IMG/VR virus record: IMGVR_UViG_3300037042_000327
Coordinates: 1-30,293 of that record
Source: a virus
Direction: 5' to 3' (one strand)
Length of the DNA stretch: 30,293 nucleotides
Below the pieces are notes generated by a model. The model was not told the origin of the DNA, ran no database searches, and was given only the letters and a program-made list of their open reading frames with translations. Position 1 is the stretch's first letter. Each line of letters starts with the position of its first letter. Below, piece after piece: positions 1 through 8,169 of this stretch. The translations under genes and the position numbers were made by a program.

Positions 1-3000
1 GTAAGATTTCAAATGCTAGATGGTCTGTAAAGAACTTATTAAGTCCTGAACCAAATGCAGATAAGTCTTGTATTTGACCACCCATTCCATTAATAAGAAA
101 CACTTGTCCTCTCTTGGCATCTATAGTCACTTGTCCATTAGGAATCTTTAGTAAGAACTTATTTTGACTTCCTACATATCCAAGATCTGTTTCAGCAAAA
201 TCAACTGGAGGAGAACTCCTAAATAATGTATCATTACCTAAATAAGCAGCCTGAGGGTTACTTGTATTCACCGTTAACAATGTATTGTATAACAATGACT
301 TATTCTCAAATCTAGCTAGAATAGCTTTGTTCTGAATACCATCTAGTGATGTTAAATTACCAAAGTTTTGAGGAAAGTCAAAGAATGCTACAGGAGCATA
401 ATTTAACCAGCTATTTACTCTTACGCTTGGATTATTAGCTTGTGCCTCAGAATAGATTGCTCTGAATGGAAAGTTTGTATAACACTGGTTGTCATCAAAA
501 TCTACAGGTAAGTGAGAAAAGAAATTTTCTTTATTCTGTTTTGAATATGTTACATTATATGTATATGTATTATCAAACTGAATTGGAACAACAGATTGTT
601 GTAACCAGTTATCAGGAATACCTGAGCTCACGTGTGGATAGTAATCACCCTCTAAGTTATTAAATGCTTGACGCAAGTCTACATTTATAGAACTTTCTAC
701 ATAGTAATAAGGAATACCATAAGCAAATAGATACATCTTACCATCATATGAATAAGTTGTATCACTCATTGATGTGCTACCTGGAGCAGCTGTAGTAGAT
801 GTAGTAGTGGTAGTATTACTTATAATAGTATAATCATTAGGGCAATCAAGATAATGTGCCTTAACAGATATAATATTTTTTAATGTTGTTGTACCAGCTT
901 TATAGTTACTTAGTATAGATCTAGCAGAGTACCAGTACTGTGGATAAGCCACATTACCTAACTCATCATAAAATATATCACTATCATCAGGAGCTCCCAC
1001 TCTATTATCAATAAAGAAAGGAAGTTTAGTTTTATAGGCAAATCTGCCAATAAATGTATCTCCACCAAATACAGTATCAACTCCTGCTACATCAGATAAA
1101 TGTTTTTGAAAACCTGTATCAATAGTTTGATATGAATATAGTTGTCCCCACTGATTAATATTTATGTTCTTAATAGATCCATAGTAAGATACCACTTTAA
1201 TAGGCTCTTGTGTTTCTGGGGATGCACAAGCATCTCTTTGAGAAATTGTAAATCTTGAATCATCAGTAATTAAACTATTTCCAGCAACTACTAAAGATGG
1301 AGTTTGCTCAGCAAATGGTAATGGGGTTATGGCATCTAGTGTTTTTAAATAAACAGAAGACTCTCTCTGAAAGTTATTTACGTTATAAGTATCACCAACA
1401 GATTGAAAACCAGGAATAAGATATTGATATAAATCAAGTTCTCTTTGTTTAACACCTATGTTACCAAATGCATCAGGAGCAGCGTTTTGAACATCTGCAT
1501 TATAGTCATATTGAGCAGTAGAGTTAAATGAATATGTAAAGTTTCTTCTGCTAATACCATTAATGTAAATTGTTAAATACGCTTGATAAGCAGTAAACAT
1601 TGCAGTCGCATTAAATGGAGCTACTACATTAGCAATGTTATAACTTGAGGCCAATGCATCTACTTGAGCTTGTTTACTAATTAGCTTATATAGTGCGTGA
1701 TTTTTAACTTGTACAAAGTGGGCTCTACCTCCTCCAAATACAGCACTTTCTAACTTAAGAATATTACCTAAGTAAGGTTGTCCAAAAGAAGTCTCTGGTG
1801 AATTAAACACCATTCTATATTTAGAAGTGTTATCAAATCCACTTAAGTTATTTGGATAACAGTTTGTATTTTTATCATTAGTTGTTTCTAATATTGTATA
1901 CTTCTCAGATCCACTTACACGACTAGGAACAGTTGTAGAATTTACAGTAGTAGGAGTATTTGGTACAACAGTTAAATTAACACTTACTAATGAAACTGGA
2001 TCAGTGTATATAAATGATGTAGGTGATCCATAAGAAGTTAATGTATAAGAAATAGCTGTAACGTTAGTAAATGTAGCAACTCCTGTAATTACTAAAGGAA
2101 CTGTAACAGAACATAATTCTGTCATGCCAAGAGGCATATTGATTGCTATTACTTCTCCTGAATAACAATTAGTATATTGTAATGTACCAGCTGTAGTTAC
2201 TACAACTTTAAATGTTTTACATTGAGAATTGTATGCATTATTTTGTTCAAGTAAGAATGGATCAGTCTTAATATCATTATAAGGATAGTTAGGATAATAG
2301 TAATAAGTAGCATTAGGACTAGTTGGGTCCTCTCTTGTGTACTTACCAACATTTCTTAACATACCTTTTGCTACAATAGATTTGTTTGTAGATCTATCAC
2401 CTCTTACAATTTTATATGCAACTATATCAGCTTTTTGATCAGCTGTTAGATTAGAGTTGTCAATTAACGATGTTACCTGTTGTGTATTTATTTTAACACC
2501 AATAGGATATAAAGCATTTGACTTTTGAAGTTCTGGAAGATTATAGTTTGGAGTTTGTGACTCAAACATTGGACTAACTAGAATATCAGGAAATTTATGA
2601 TGACGAATCTTTTGTCCAGCTAAATCCCCATATAAAAGAGTGTTACATGGATATTCCTCATTAGATTCCCAATACGCAAAATTACCATATTCATATGGTG
2701 TAGCACTTCCAATATTAGGACCAATAGCAGTTCCTACTATAGAAGCTGTATTGTAAATCTTCCAATAAGGAGCAGTTGTTCCTGTACCAATAAAGTCAGC
2801 ATTTGTAGATTTATTAACAACCACTAAGTCATCAGAAGTTGCAACTCTACCAGGAATATGAAAACCATCTGTTTGTTTACCATTTCTTAATAGAAAAACA
2901 ATTTCAAATGCATATATTTCATCTCTAAGATAACCTCTTAAGTTTGTAGCGTTTAATTCATTTGCATAGTCTTCACCAGCAGGAATTTTATAAGTTTGCC

Positions 3001-4066
3001 ATTGAAGATCAATCTTACTAGCAATACTTTGATAATTAATTTTATCAATAGATGTAAGTTGGTCCCATACAAGAATATCTTGTACAGCTGTTACATCTTG
3101 TGCAATTTCATAGTACGGAAACTTTTCAAATATATCAGCAATTGCTAAACTAATAGCTGTTACATCTTGTCCTGTATAAGTAATTTGATTTGTAGCACCA
3201 TCAATAAAATATGTACCTACTAATTGAACAGAGGTGATATCATTTATTGTTTTAATTACAGCTAGATTGTAATATTCAAAGTATCCTGTTAAATCAATAT
3301 TGCTTATATCTACTACAATAGATCTACCTACAGCGTAATCAAAGTTAGCTGTGGTTAATTTTGGATTAGCAATAGGAGTTGGATTAGTTACTGAATAGTA
3401 AGAAGTGTATGCATCTCCTTGGGCACTACAATATTGAATAGCAAATTGATATGTACCAGCTTTTAAATCTCCACCATTAATAACATCAACAACTTCTAAA
3501 TCTGGAATACTAAAATTAGGTTGTATCTTTAATTTATTACAATCAAGTATTGGTGTTACAATAGGATCACAAATAACACCATCTGGAAAAGTTGTAATAT
3601 ATGGAATGTTATCAAGATCTAAATATCTTCTAGGGTTTAATCCATCTGTCCAATAAATCTCTGTACTACAGTTTGAAATCTTGTGTACAGCTTTTTGTAT
3701 TGGATAGTTAATATTAAAATTTAAACAAAGTCCTTCTACATATATGTGATAGATACAATCGTTGTTATCCATGTATCCAATCTGAGAAGCCCCAGTTTCA
3801 GGATTAGTTAAAAAGAATATATGTTGATTCTTTTCTTGAATAAAATGTGTTCCAATAAGATGAAAATTCTCAGGAAAGTTTAGACATAACTCATTACCTG
3901 GTTCATTTTGATAGTTTACAGCAGTAGCACTAAAATTCTCAACAGATGCATTTAAGGCATACGTAAGCTTACCCTTCTCAACCTGATTTACAGATGAGTC
4001 CATGTTTAGTCCAGTTCTACCTAAACTAAATTCCTGTCTAATATTTCCTTGTTCTTGCTCTGCCAT
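1..4066 (-). CDS. giant tail protein, crAss-like muzzle/tail-stabilisation type (C-terminus off window)
   Basis: At least 1,354 codons are open from the ATG at 4066 to the window edge; the stop lies beyond base 1, so the protein is partial. The start follows an A-rich leader 5 bases after the upstream stop. The protein begins MAEQEQGNIRQEFSLGRTGL and has no signal peptide or membrane segment. The visible part looks all-beta, rich in Asn, Thr, Tyr and aromatic residues, as in large virion proteins. A Thr/Ser run (SNTTTTTTSTTAAPGS, coded near 783-840) interrupts it and resembles the linkers of the fibre-like genes at 7.7-10.3 kb. In crAss-like phages a similarly large protein follows the ring and tail-tube genes and forms the distal 'muzzle' of the tail; position and size here match. 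The naming is inference; a virion tail role is fairly safe. Confidence 0.6.
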   Translation of the reverse strand, partial: MAEQEQGNIRQEFSLGRTGLNMDSSVNQVEKGKLTYALNASVENFSATAVNYQNEPGNELCLNFPENFHLIGTHFIQEKNQHIFFLTNPETGASQIGYMDNNDCIYHIYVEGLCLNFNINYPIQKAVHKISNCSTEIYWTDGLNPRRYLDLDNIPYITTFPDGVICDPIVTPILDCNKLKIQPNFSIPDLEVVDVINGGDLKAGTYQFAIQYCSAQGDAYTSYYSVTNPTPIANPKLTTANFDYAVGRSIVVDISNIDLTGYFEYYNLAVIKTINDITSVQLVGTYFIDGATNQITYTGQDVTAISLAIADIFEKFPYYEIAQDVTAVQDILVWDQLTSIDKINYQSIASKIDLQWQTYKIPAGEDYANELNATNLRGYLRDEIYAFEIVFLLRNGKQTDGFHIPGRVATSDDLVVVNKSTNADFIGTGTTAPYWKIYNTASIVGTAIGPNIGSATPYEYGNFAYWESNEEYPCNTLLYGDLAGQKIRHHKFPDILVSPMFESQTPNYNLPELQKSNALYPIGVKINTQQVTSLIDNSNLTADQKADIVAYKIVRGDRSTNKSIVAKGMLRNVGKYTREDPTSPNATYYYYPNYPYNDIKTDPFLLEQNNAYNSQCKTFKVVVTTAGTLQYTNCYSGEVIAINMPLGMTELCSVTVPLVITGVATFTNVTAISYTLTSYGSPTSFIYTDPVSLVSVNLTVVPNTPTTVNSTTVPSRVSGSEKYTILETTNDKNTNCYPNNLSGFDNTSKYRMVFNSPETSFGQPYLGNILKLESAVFGGGRAHFVQVKNHALYKLISKQAQVDALASSYNIANVVAPFNATAMFTAYQAYLTIYINGISRRNFTYSFNSTAQYDYNADVQNAAPDAFGNIGVKQRELDLYQYLIPGFQSVGDTYNVNNFQRESSVYLKTLDAITPLPFAEQTPSLVVAGNSLITDDSRFTISQRDACASPETQEPIKVVSYYGSIKNININQWGQLYSYQTIDTGFQKHLSDVAGVDTVFGGDTFIGRFAYKTKLPFFIDNRVGAPDDSDIFYDELGNVAYPQYWYSARSILSNYKAGTTTLKNIISVKAHYLDCPNDYTIISNTTTTTSTTAAPGSTSMSDTTYSYDGKMYLFAYGIPYYYVESSINVDLRQAFNNLEGDYYPHVSSGIPDNWLQQSVVPIQFDNTYTYNVTYSKQNKENFFSHLPVDFDDNQCYTNFPFRAIYSEAQANNPSVRVNSWLNYAPVAFFDFPQNFGNLTSLDGIQNKAILARFENKSLLYNTLLTVNTSNPQAAYLGNDTLFRSSPPVDFAETDLGYVGSQNKFLLKIPNGQVTIDAKRGQVFLINGMGGQIQDLSAFGSGLNKFFTDHLAFEIL

Positions 4067-4071
4067 AATTA

Positions 4072-5040
4072 TTAATTATTTCTTCTCCTGCCGTATCTGT
4101 TAGTTCTGTTAGGTAGTTCATATTGAGCAAACCTTTGCAAATCATTTTTAATTCTTCTTTGCTTCTCCCAAGGAGTTTGTTTCTTAATCTCAATATCAGC
4201 CATGATAAATGCCTCATCATGTAACTGTTTGTAATAAGCTAGCTTTTGTTGTATTTGTTGGAAGGTCTCATCATTAATTTGATTTGAAAGAGTTTCAAAC
4301 ACTTTATATTTAATGAACGCTTCTACAAATTCTCTAATACGATAGTTATCAGGAATTAATTGATTGCCTATATTATCATACTCTGTAGCATAAAATAATA
4401 AATGTACTACACCATTTCTGAAGTTAGTAACAAATTTGTTATCTCTAATGTCAAATGAATCATAACCAGCAGAACCAGGAGTGAACTCATGTACTGTTGG
4501 AGGTGGAGCATAAAACTCCCAAGCATTACTGTATTCAACTTCACAGTTGTTTCTTGCAGAAATGTTACCTGGTTTTAATAAATACTCTTGTCTATAAGAT
4601 CTAGCTATTGCATTGTTTGTTTTGTACACAGCTTGTATAAGCTCAGGCATACATGTAGGGCAACCTGTTGTACATTGAGGATTGGTACAAGGTACTGTTC
4701 CACTAATGATAGGTGCTATTTGAATAGTTGTTTGAGAGGCAGCTTGAGAATAAAATGAATTAGCTGATTGATAAGGATAACCTGGTATCTCTGTACACAT
4801 CCAAGCTTCTCTAGCGGCAAAAAAGTTATCAGGAAGTCTAGCCTGGAAGTCTTCAATATAAAGAACTTGCTCAGCAATAGCATAAGTTGTCCTACCTAAC
4901 TTGTTTAAACACTTGTTTAAATAAGTAGGGAAAAGCAAATCATCCACAGCTCCTGTGTCAAAATAGCTTTTTAATTCTTCTTTAACAGTTGCATAAACTG
5001 GTTCAGGAGATACAAATCTGTACTTATAATAGTATGACAT
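4072..5040 (-). CDS. crAss-like neck/ring (tail connector) protein
   Basis: This 322-aa soluble protein starts 3 bases after the upstream stop. The N-terminal part (about 35-90) reads like a conserved phage neck protein: a helical segment with LFPTYLNKCLNKLG, then an acidic/aromatic stretch ending in REAWMC. A Cys-rich loop follows (CTNPQCTTGCPTC, about 118-130) that could bind metal. Residues 190-230 look beta-rich. The C-terminal third (235-322) is a long charged helix region ending in a very basic tail (RTNRYGRRRNN), suggesting contact with DNA or an acidic partner. It sits between an IHF-like gene and the giant tail gene, the order expected for a crAss-like ring or tail-tube subunit. Which neck component it is cannot be decided from sequence alone. 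Confidence 0.5.
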   Translation of the reverse strand: MSYYYKYRFVSPEPVYATVKEELKSYFDTGAVDDLLFPTYLNKCLNKLGRTTYAIAEQVLYIEDFQARLPDNFFAAREAWMCTEIPGYPYQSANSFYSQAASQTTIQIAPIISGTVPCTNPQCTTGCPTCMPELIQAVYKTNNAIARSYRQEYLLKPGNISARNNCEVEYSNAWEFYAPPPTVHEFTPGSAGYDSFDIRDNKFVTNFRNGVVHLLFYATEYDNIGNQLIPDNYRIREFVEAFIKYKVFETLSNQINDETFQQIQQKLAYYKQLHDEAFIMADIEIKKQTPWEKQRRIKNDLQRFAQYELPNRTNRYGRRRNN

Positions 5041-5043
5041 AAT

Positions 5044-5520
5044 TTATTTTTTCCACTCACGATAGATGTGTTGATACGTATCGTTTGTTTTTATATAATG
5101 TGAGAGCAATCTTGATGTGACTCTTGAAGGTTTAAAATACCACAAGTCTATGTTTCTTAGTCTGGCAGTTTCTTTAAACCATACCCAGCCAAAAAAATAA
5201 CCCTCTGTGTGATAATTAAAGTTGTATATAATTTTTCCTTTCTCTTTAGACTTTTGCCAGTCTACTGGTAAGTTAATGTACTCCTTACCGTTGATATCTT
5301 TAACCTTCTTTCTTTTCTTTTTATTGATTGAAAACTCACCAAATCCAAAAGGTAGCTTTGCTTTTTCTCCAGTTTCTAATATATAACTTTTAAAATTCTC
5401 ATTGTAAGAATATAAAATGTTTCTCCACTCATCAAATGTAATTTTAATTGTGGGATGCTTTTTGCAAAAGTTATTGTAGTTTTCTTTACTGGAGCTTCTC
5501 CAATCAATTTTTGTCCTCAT
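5044..5520 (-). CDS. IHF/HU-like small basic protein (second copy type)
   Basis: A 158-aa, strongly basic protein (Lys/Arg/Tyr/Trp-rich). Residues about 44-68 contain YILETGEKAKLPFGFGEFSI followed by a KKKRKK run. This recalls the beta-arm region of HU/IHF proteins (hydrophobic strand, G-x-G-x-F, then basic arm). Its start overlaps the upstream stop (TAATG), so it is translationally coupled to the tail-tube-like gene. Crassvirales are reported to carry two IHF-like genes near the neck/tail genes, and this one fits the more divergent type. It probably bends or packs DNA, or serves as a small virion or assembly protein. The family link rests on motif resemblance and context. Confidence 0.5.
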   Translation of the reverse strand: MRTKIDWRSSSKENYNNFCKKHPTIKITFDEWRNILYSYNENFKSYILETGEKAKLPFGFGEFSINKKKRKKVKDINGKEYINLPVDWQKSKEKGKIIYNFNYHTEGYFFGWVWFKETARLRNIDLWYFKPSRVTSRLLSHYIKTNDTYQHIYREWKK

Positions 5521-6254
5521 TACTGGGTTGGTTGTGCATTAGGAGCTTGCCCATCAACACCGTTATCTGCCATATCTGTTTTAATACTAAAATATGTAGA
5601 TAATAATTTTTGAGACGTAAGCTCTAATACTTGTTTCTCAAGATATCCTGGACAACCATATTCCTTATCCAAAGGATTTTTGCAGTATTCTTCATTAGTA
5701 ACCTCAGGACCAGTTCCACATCCGCACTCTGGATATGCAATATCATTAGGAATATCTTCTTCAAAGAATGCTGATATCCTAACTGATTTTAAATTTGGAT
5801 TACTCAAATATAAGTAACCTTCATTTGCTATCCAATAGTATGTTTGTTTTTTAATAATAGGAAGTCCTAGTAAGTTTAAATATCTATTGATTGTAATCTC
5901 TTTAAACTTTGTACCCATTCCTCCCATAGCGTTTATAGAGTAAACACCTTGAATAAGATATTGATAATTTCCTTCTGTAATCCTAGGAAGCTTGTATTTA
6001 CTTCTAGAAACAGTGCATGGGTCTACATAATTACAACAGTCAGAAATAGGAACTTCTACCATTTCCAAACATTGGATGGTATTAAAGACAGTATCAGTAG
6101 CCCAAAGCTTTCTGAGATTTGTCTCACGTTTAACTAATAACTGTGTGTTGTTTCTAATTTCTGATGCAATAACCCTATCTGTGATAACGTTATCTGTGGA
6201 TATAAGCTTATGCATTCCACGCACATCTGAAACTAACTTACGTAATGTTGCCAT
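5520..6254 (-). CDS. crAss-like tail tubular / head-tail connector protein
   Basis: A 244-aa protein with an N-terminal helical segment (ATLRKLVSDVRGMHKLIS, then TDRVIASEI). This is followed by a Trp/Cys-containing beta region (LRKLW, ECP-like CC and C residues at about 73-80) and a globular core with KLPRITEGNYQYLIQGVYS and IKKQTYYWIANEGYLYL. This layout is familiar from conserved crAss-like virion proteins proposed as tail tubular proteins, analogous to T7 gp11 or P22 gp4. The C-terminal tail (from about 215) is flexible and ends in Ala/Pro/Gln. A Cys cluster (CGCGTG, EYC, YGCPG at about 176-200) may bind metal. The start overlaps the phosphoesterase stop (TAATG), and the next gene overlaps its own stop the same way, so the three are co-translated. 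Confidence 0.55.
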   Translation of the reverse strand: MATLRKLVSDVRGMHKLISTDNVITDRVIASEIRNNTQLLVKRETNLRKLWATDTVFNTIQCLEMVEVPISDCCNYVDPCTVSRSKYKLPRITEGNYQYLIQGVYSINAMGGMGTKFKEITINRYLNLLGLPIIKKQTYYWIANEGYLYLSNPNLKSVRISAFFEEDIPNDIAYPECGCGTGPEVTNEEYCKNPLDKEYGCPGYLEKQVLELTSQKLLSTYFSIKTDMADNGVDGQAPNAQPTQ

Positions 6255-7495
6255 TATAAATACTGTTTAAATATATTTGTCATTCCTGACCCTTGTTCTA
6301 TTAAGAATCCAGTCACTTCTGCTTTAGACATTGTGTGACCGTTCTTATCATCCCAAAGGCTTTTAGCATTAGAAAATGCTGGTATTTGGTAAAATTTAAT
6401 ACCATTAAAGTCGTGACTTACTTCATGGTGTTTGTCTCCTGTGAATATGTAGAAGTTGTTATGGAAAGACCATCCTTCTCTATATTCTATTGGGAATAAT
6501 GCTGCTAACTTAGCAGGCTTAATTGCATCTCCATGGTTAAACATTAATGCTGAACCACCATAACTTATATACTTTCTATACTTAGGACTAACATCAAATG
6601 TAAGTCTAGTTGTATTTCTGAAATAAGATTGTAACCAAGTAACTAAATGCCATCCTACAAACTCATCATGATTACCTGCTACATAGATTACATTTACACT
6701 TTCAGCATATTGTAATAACATTGTAATCATTAACACCTCATGGTCACATATAAAACTAAATGAATCTTGATATGTATGGGTGTTTGTTTGAGGAGTACCT
6801 TTAGTTGTAGTTCCTGTAAATTCACTATTGAATTCATCAGAACCAATGATATATGTAATTTGTTCTAGGTTATTTGAAAGTTGTGCTTGATTAGCAATAA
6901 GTTCCACCTTGTACATAATAGAAGCTAGTCTATCAGTGATGTTATTATTACCATCAATATCATATTTGTTTAAATGAGAATCCTGTTTGTTAATAACCAA
7001 CATAGCAGGAAACTTATGCTCAGAGAACTTAGGAATCATAACCTCTTGACTCACAGGCTTATATGAAGCTAAAAAGTCCACAAAGCTATCTTGAAACACT
7101 TGCTCTGCAGACTTCTTTCCTAACCAGGCTTTTACTTGCCAGTGTGGACTATCTCCGTTCCCCCAATAGTTTTGTACGTATTTAGTTATCTCCCACTTAT
7201 CTGTGTCTATCTTACACTTCTCAATAAGCTCATCAAGGCTTTTAATCTCTTCTGAGACATTGGCTACAATCTCTCCAGTTCCTTTTACTAGGTCTTCTGT
7301 AAACTTAACTACAGTGTCCTCTAGATCAGATATGTAGTTGCCAGTAATGGCTTCTTCTTCTCTCTTTCTAATATCTGTTAATAACTCGTCAATCTCTAAT
7401 TCTGTCACTCCTAGCTTGTCAGCGTAATATTTCTTTGATTTTTTCCAGTGTAACATCTGCTGTAGCTGCTCCAAAAGGGGTTGGTTTCCAGACAT
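6254..7495 (-). CDS. calcineurin-like metallophosphoesterase with N-terminal helix-turn-helix
   Basis: A 413-aa protein. Residues about 5-45 resemble a helix-turn-helix (SKKYYADKLGVTELEIDELL); 50-100 is an acidic helical linker. From about 160 the ordered metal-binding motifs of the calcineurin-like phosphoesterase fold appear: D172-S-H174, GSD at 218-220, GNHD at 274-277, HGD at 321-323 and GDKHH at 353-357. All principal ligands seem present, so it is probably active on a phosphodiester such as DNA, RNA or a nucleotide. It is the first gene of the last leftward unit and has its own promoter. It lies between the fibre cassette and the neck genes, an odd place for a nucleic-acid enzyme. The substrate cannot be predicted. 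Confidence 0.8.
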   Translation of the reverse strand: MSGNQPLLEQLQQMLHWKKSKKYYADKLGVTELEIDELLTDIRKREEEAITGNYISDLEDTVVKFTEDLVKGTGEIVANVSEEIKSLDELIEKCKIDTDKWEITKYVQNYWGNGDSPHWQVKAWLGKKSAEQVFQDSFVDFLASYKPVSQEVMIPKFSEHKFPAMLVINKQDSHLNKYDIDGNNNITDRLASIMYKVELIANQAQLSNNLEQITYIIGSDEFNSEFTGTTTKGTPQTNTHTYQDSFSFICDHEVLMITMLLQYAESVNVIYVAGNHDEFVGWHLVTWLQSYFRNTTRLTFDVSPKYRKYISYGGSALMFNHGDAIKPAKLAALFPIEYREGWSFHNNFYIFTGDKHHEVSHDFNGIKFYQIPAFSNAKSLWDDKNGHTMSKAEVTGFLIEQGSGMTNIFKQYL

Positions 7496-7524
7496 ATAAG
7501 TTTTAAGTTTGGTTAAAATTAAAG

Positions 7525-7557
7525 TAAAGGTATGAAACTTTTTTGATATTTTCCAAA
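7525..7557 (-). promoter_or_regulatory. Bacteroidota-type promoter for the phosphoesterase/neck unit
   Basis: Read on the minus strand there is TTTG (7554-7557), a 21-base spacer, then TACCTTTA (7525-7532). This fits the Bacteroidota sigma consensus TTTG-N19-21-TAnnTTTG with one mismatch in the last base. It lies just after a strong minus-strand terminator and about 30 bases before the phosphoesterase ATG. The segment around -7 (CATACCTTTACTTTAA) is nearly identical to the late promoter at 27.5 kb. Confidence 0.7.
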
Positions 7558-7558
7558 T

Positions 7559-7600
7559 TTAGTTAACTAATTTAATTATATAGTTTAATCAATTTGATTA
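7559..7600. promoter_or_regulatory. two palindromes upstream of the phosphoesterase promoter
   Basis: A perfect 12-base palindrome TTAGTTAACTAA (7559-7570) abuts the -33 element. A second, TAATCAAtTTGATTA (7586-7600), lies just beyond. The first shares the TAGTTA/TAACTA half-site with the palindrome next to the late promoter at 27,511-27,527. They are candidate operator or activator sites. Confidence 0.45.
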
Positions 7601-7606
7601 GAGTTC

Positions 7607-7639
7607 AAAAAAAAACCCCCAGCCTAGAAAGGCCAGGGG
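7607..7639 (-). terminator. intrinsic terminator closing the fibre cassette
   Basis: On the minus strand a 10-base-pair stem (CCCCUGGCCU / AGGCUGGGGG, two wobble pairs, 4-base loop) is followed by nine Us. It lies 40 bases after the stop of the 158-aa gene. A second hairpin, CCCTGT/ACAGGG at 7643-7664, sits next to it. On the plus strand that hairpin is followed by TTTTT, so the pair may also stop transcription in the other direction. Confidence 0.85.
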
Positions 7640-7678
7640 ATGCCCTGTAAACCAACAAACAGGGTTTTTGATTAGTTA

Positions 7679-8155
7679 CTATGGACAAGGTCCTATTTCT
7701 GTTATAAAAATAAACCCAGAAGTTGAATCTACAGAATTTCTCTGTGCACAAAATTCTCTACATCTTTCGTTTAATAGATCTCTTTCTACAACTATTCCAT
7801 TACAATCTATGTAAGTATAAGGATAAGCATCTCCTCTATCTCCTGTACCATCATTTGCACAAACCTCATATTCATAACACTCAATAGGAGGTACTAGAGT
7901 TGTAGTAGTACTAGTTGTACTAGTTGTTGTAGCAGGAGCTCCTGATACATCTAAATAAAGATCTCTTTCACAAGCTCCTACAGATCTAACTAAAACCTCT
8001 GTTGTTCCATCAGGAAGAGTTGCATCATATCCAGCTACCAGAGATGCTCTAGATACACCAGAGATGATTATTGTTGAAAACCCATTTGCATTTGAGTAAA
8101 TATTGAAAGGTCCTGTATCAGATCCAGCTGTTGTTAAAGTTATTAATACTGTCAT
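7679..8155 (-). CDS. modular virion surface protein: phage N-domain, Thr linker, Cys-rich C-domain
   Basis: A 158-aa protein in three parts. Residues 1-72 form a beta-type domain (TLTTAGSDTGPFNIYSN, then SLVAGYDATLPDGTTEVLVRS and GAC) that matches the N-terminus of the next upstream gene. Residues 76-86 are nearly all Thr/Ser (coded at 7898-7930). Residues 90-158 are a Cys-rich module (CYEYEVC, YTYIDCNG, RCREFCAQRNS, GPCP), probably a small disulfide- or metal-stabilised binding domain. Similar combinations occur in uncharacterised tail-associated proteins of Bacteroidota phages (recalled, not searched). As the last gene of the fibre cassette, just before a terminator, it is probably a receptor-binding or decorating accessory protein. 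Confidence 0.55.
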   Translation of the reverse strand: MTVLITLTTAGSDTGPFNIYSNANGFSTIIISGVSRASLVAGYDATLPDGTTEVLVRSVGACERDLYLDVSGAPATTTSTTSTTTTLVPPIECYEYEVCANDGTGDRGDAYPYTYIDCNGIVVERDLLNERCREFCAQRNSVDSTSGFIFITEIGPCP

Positions 8156-8169
8156 GTTGGTTTATTTAA

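Noticed and set aside
4038-4220. 60-aa minus-strand ORF at the junction of two tail genes
   Set aside because: Out of frame with both long genes and fully overlapped by them.
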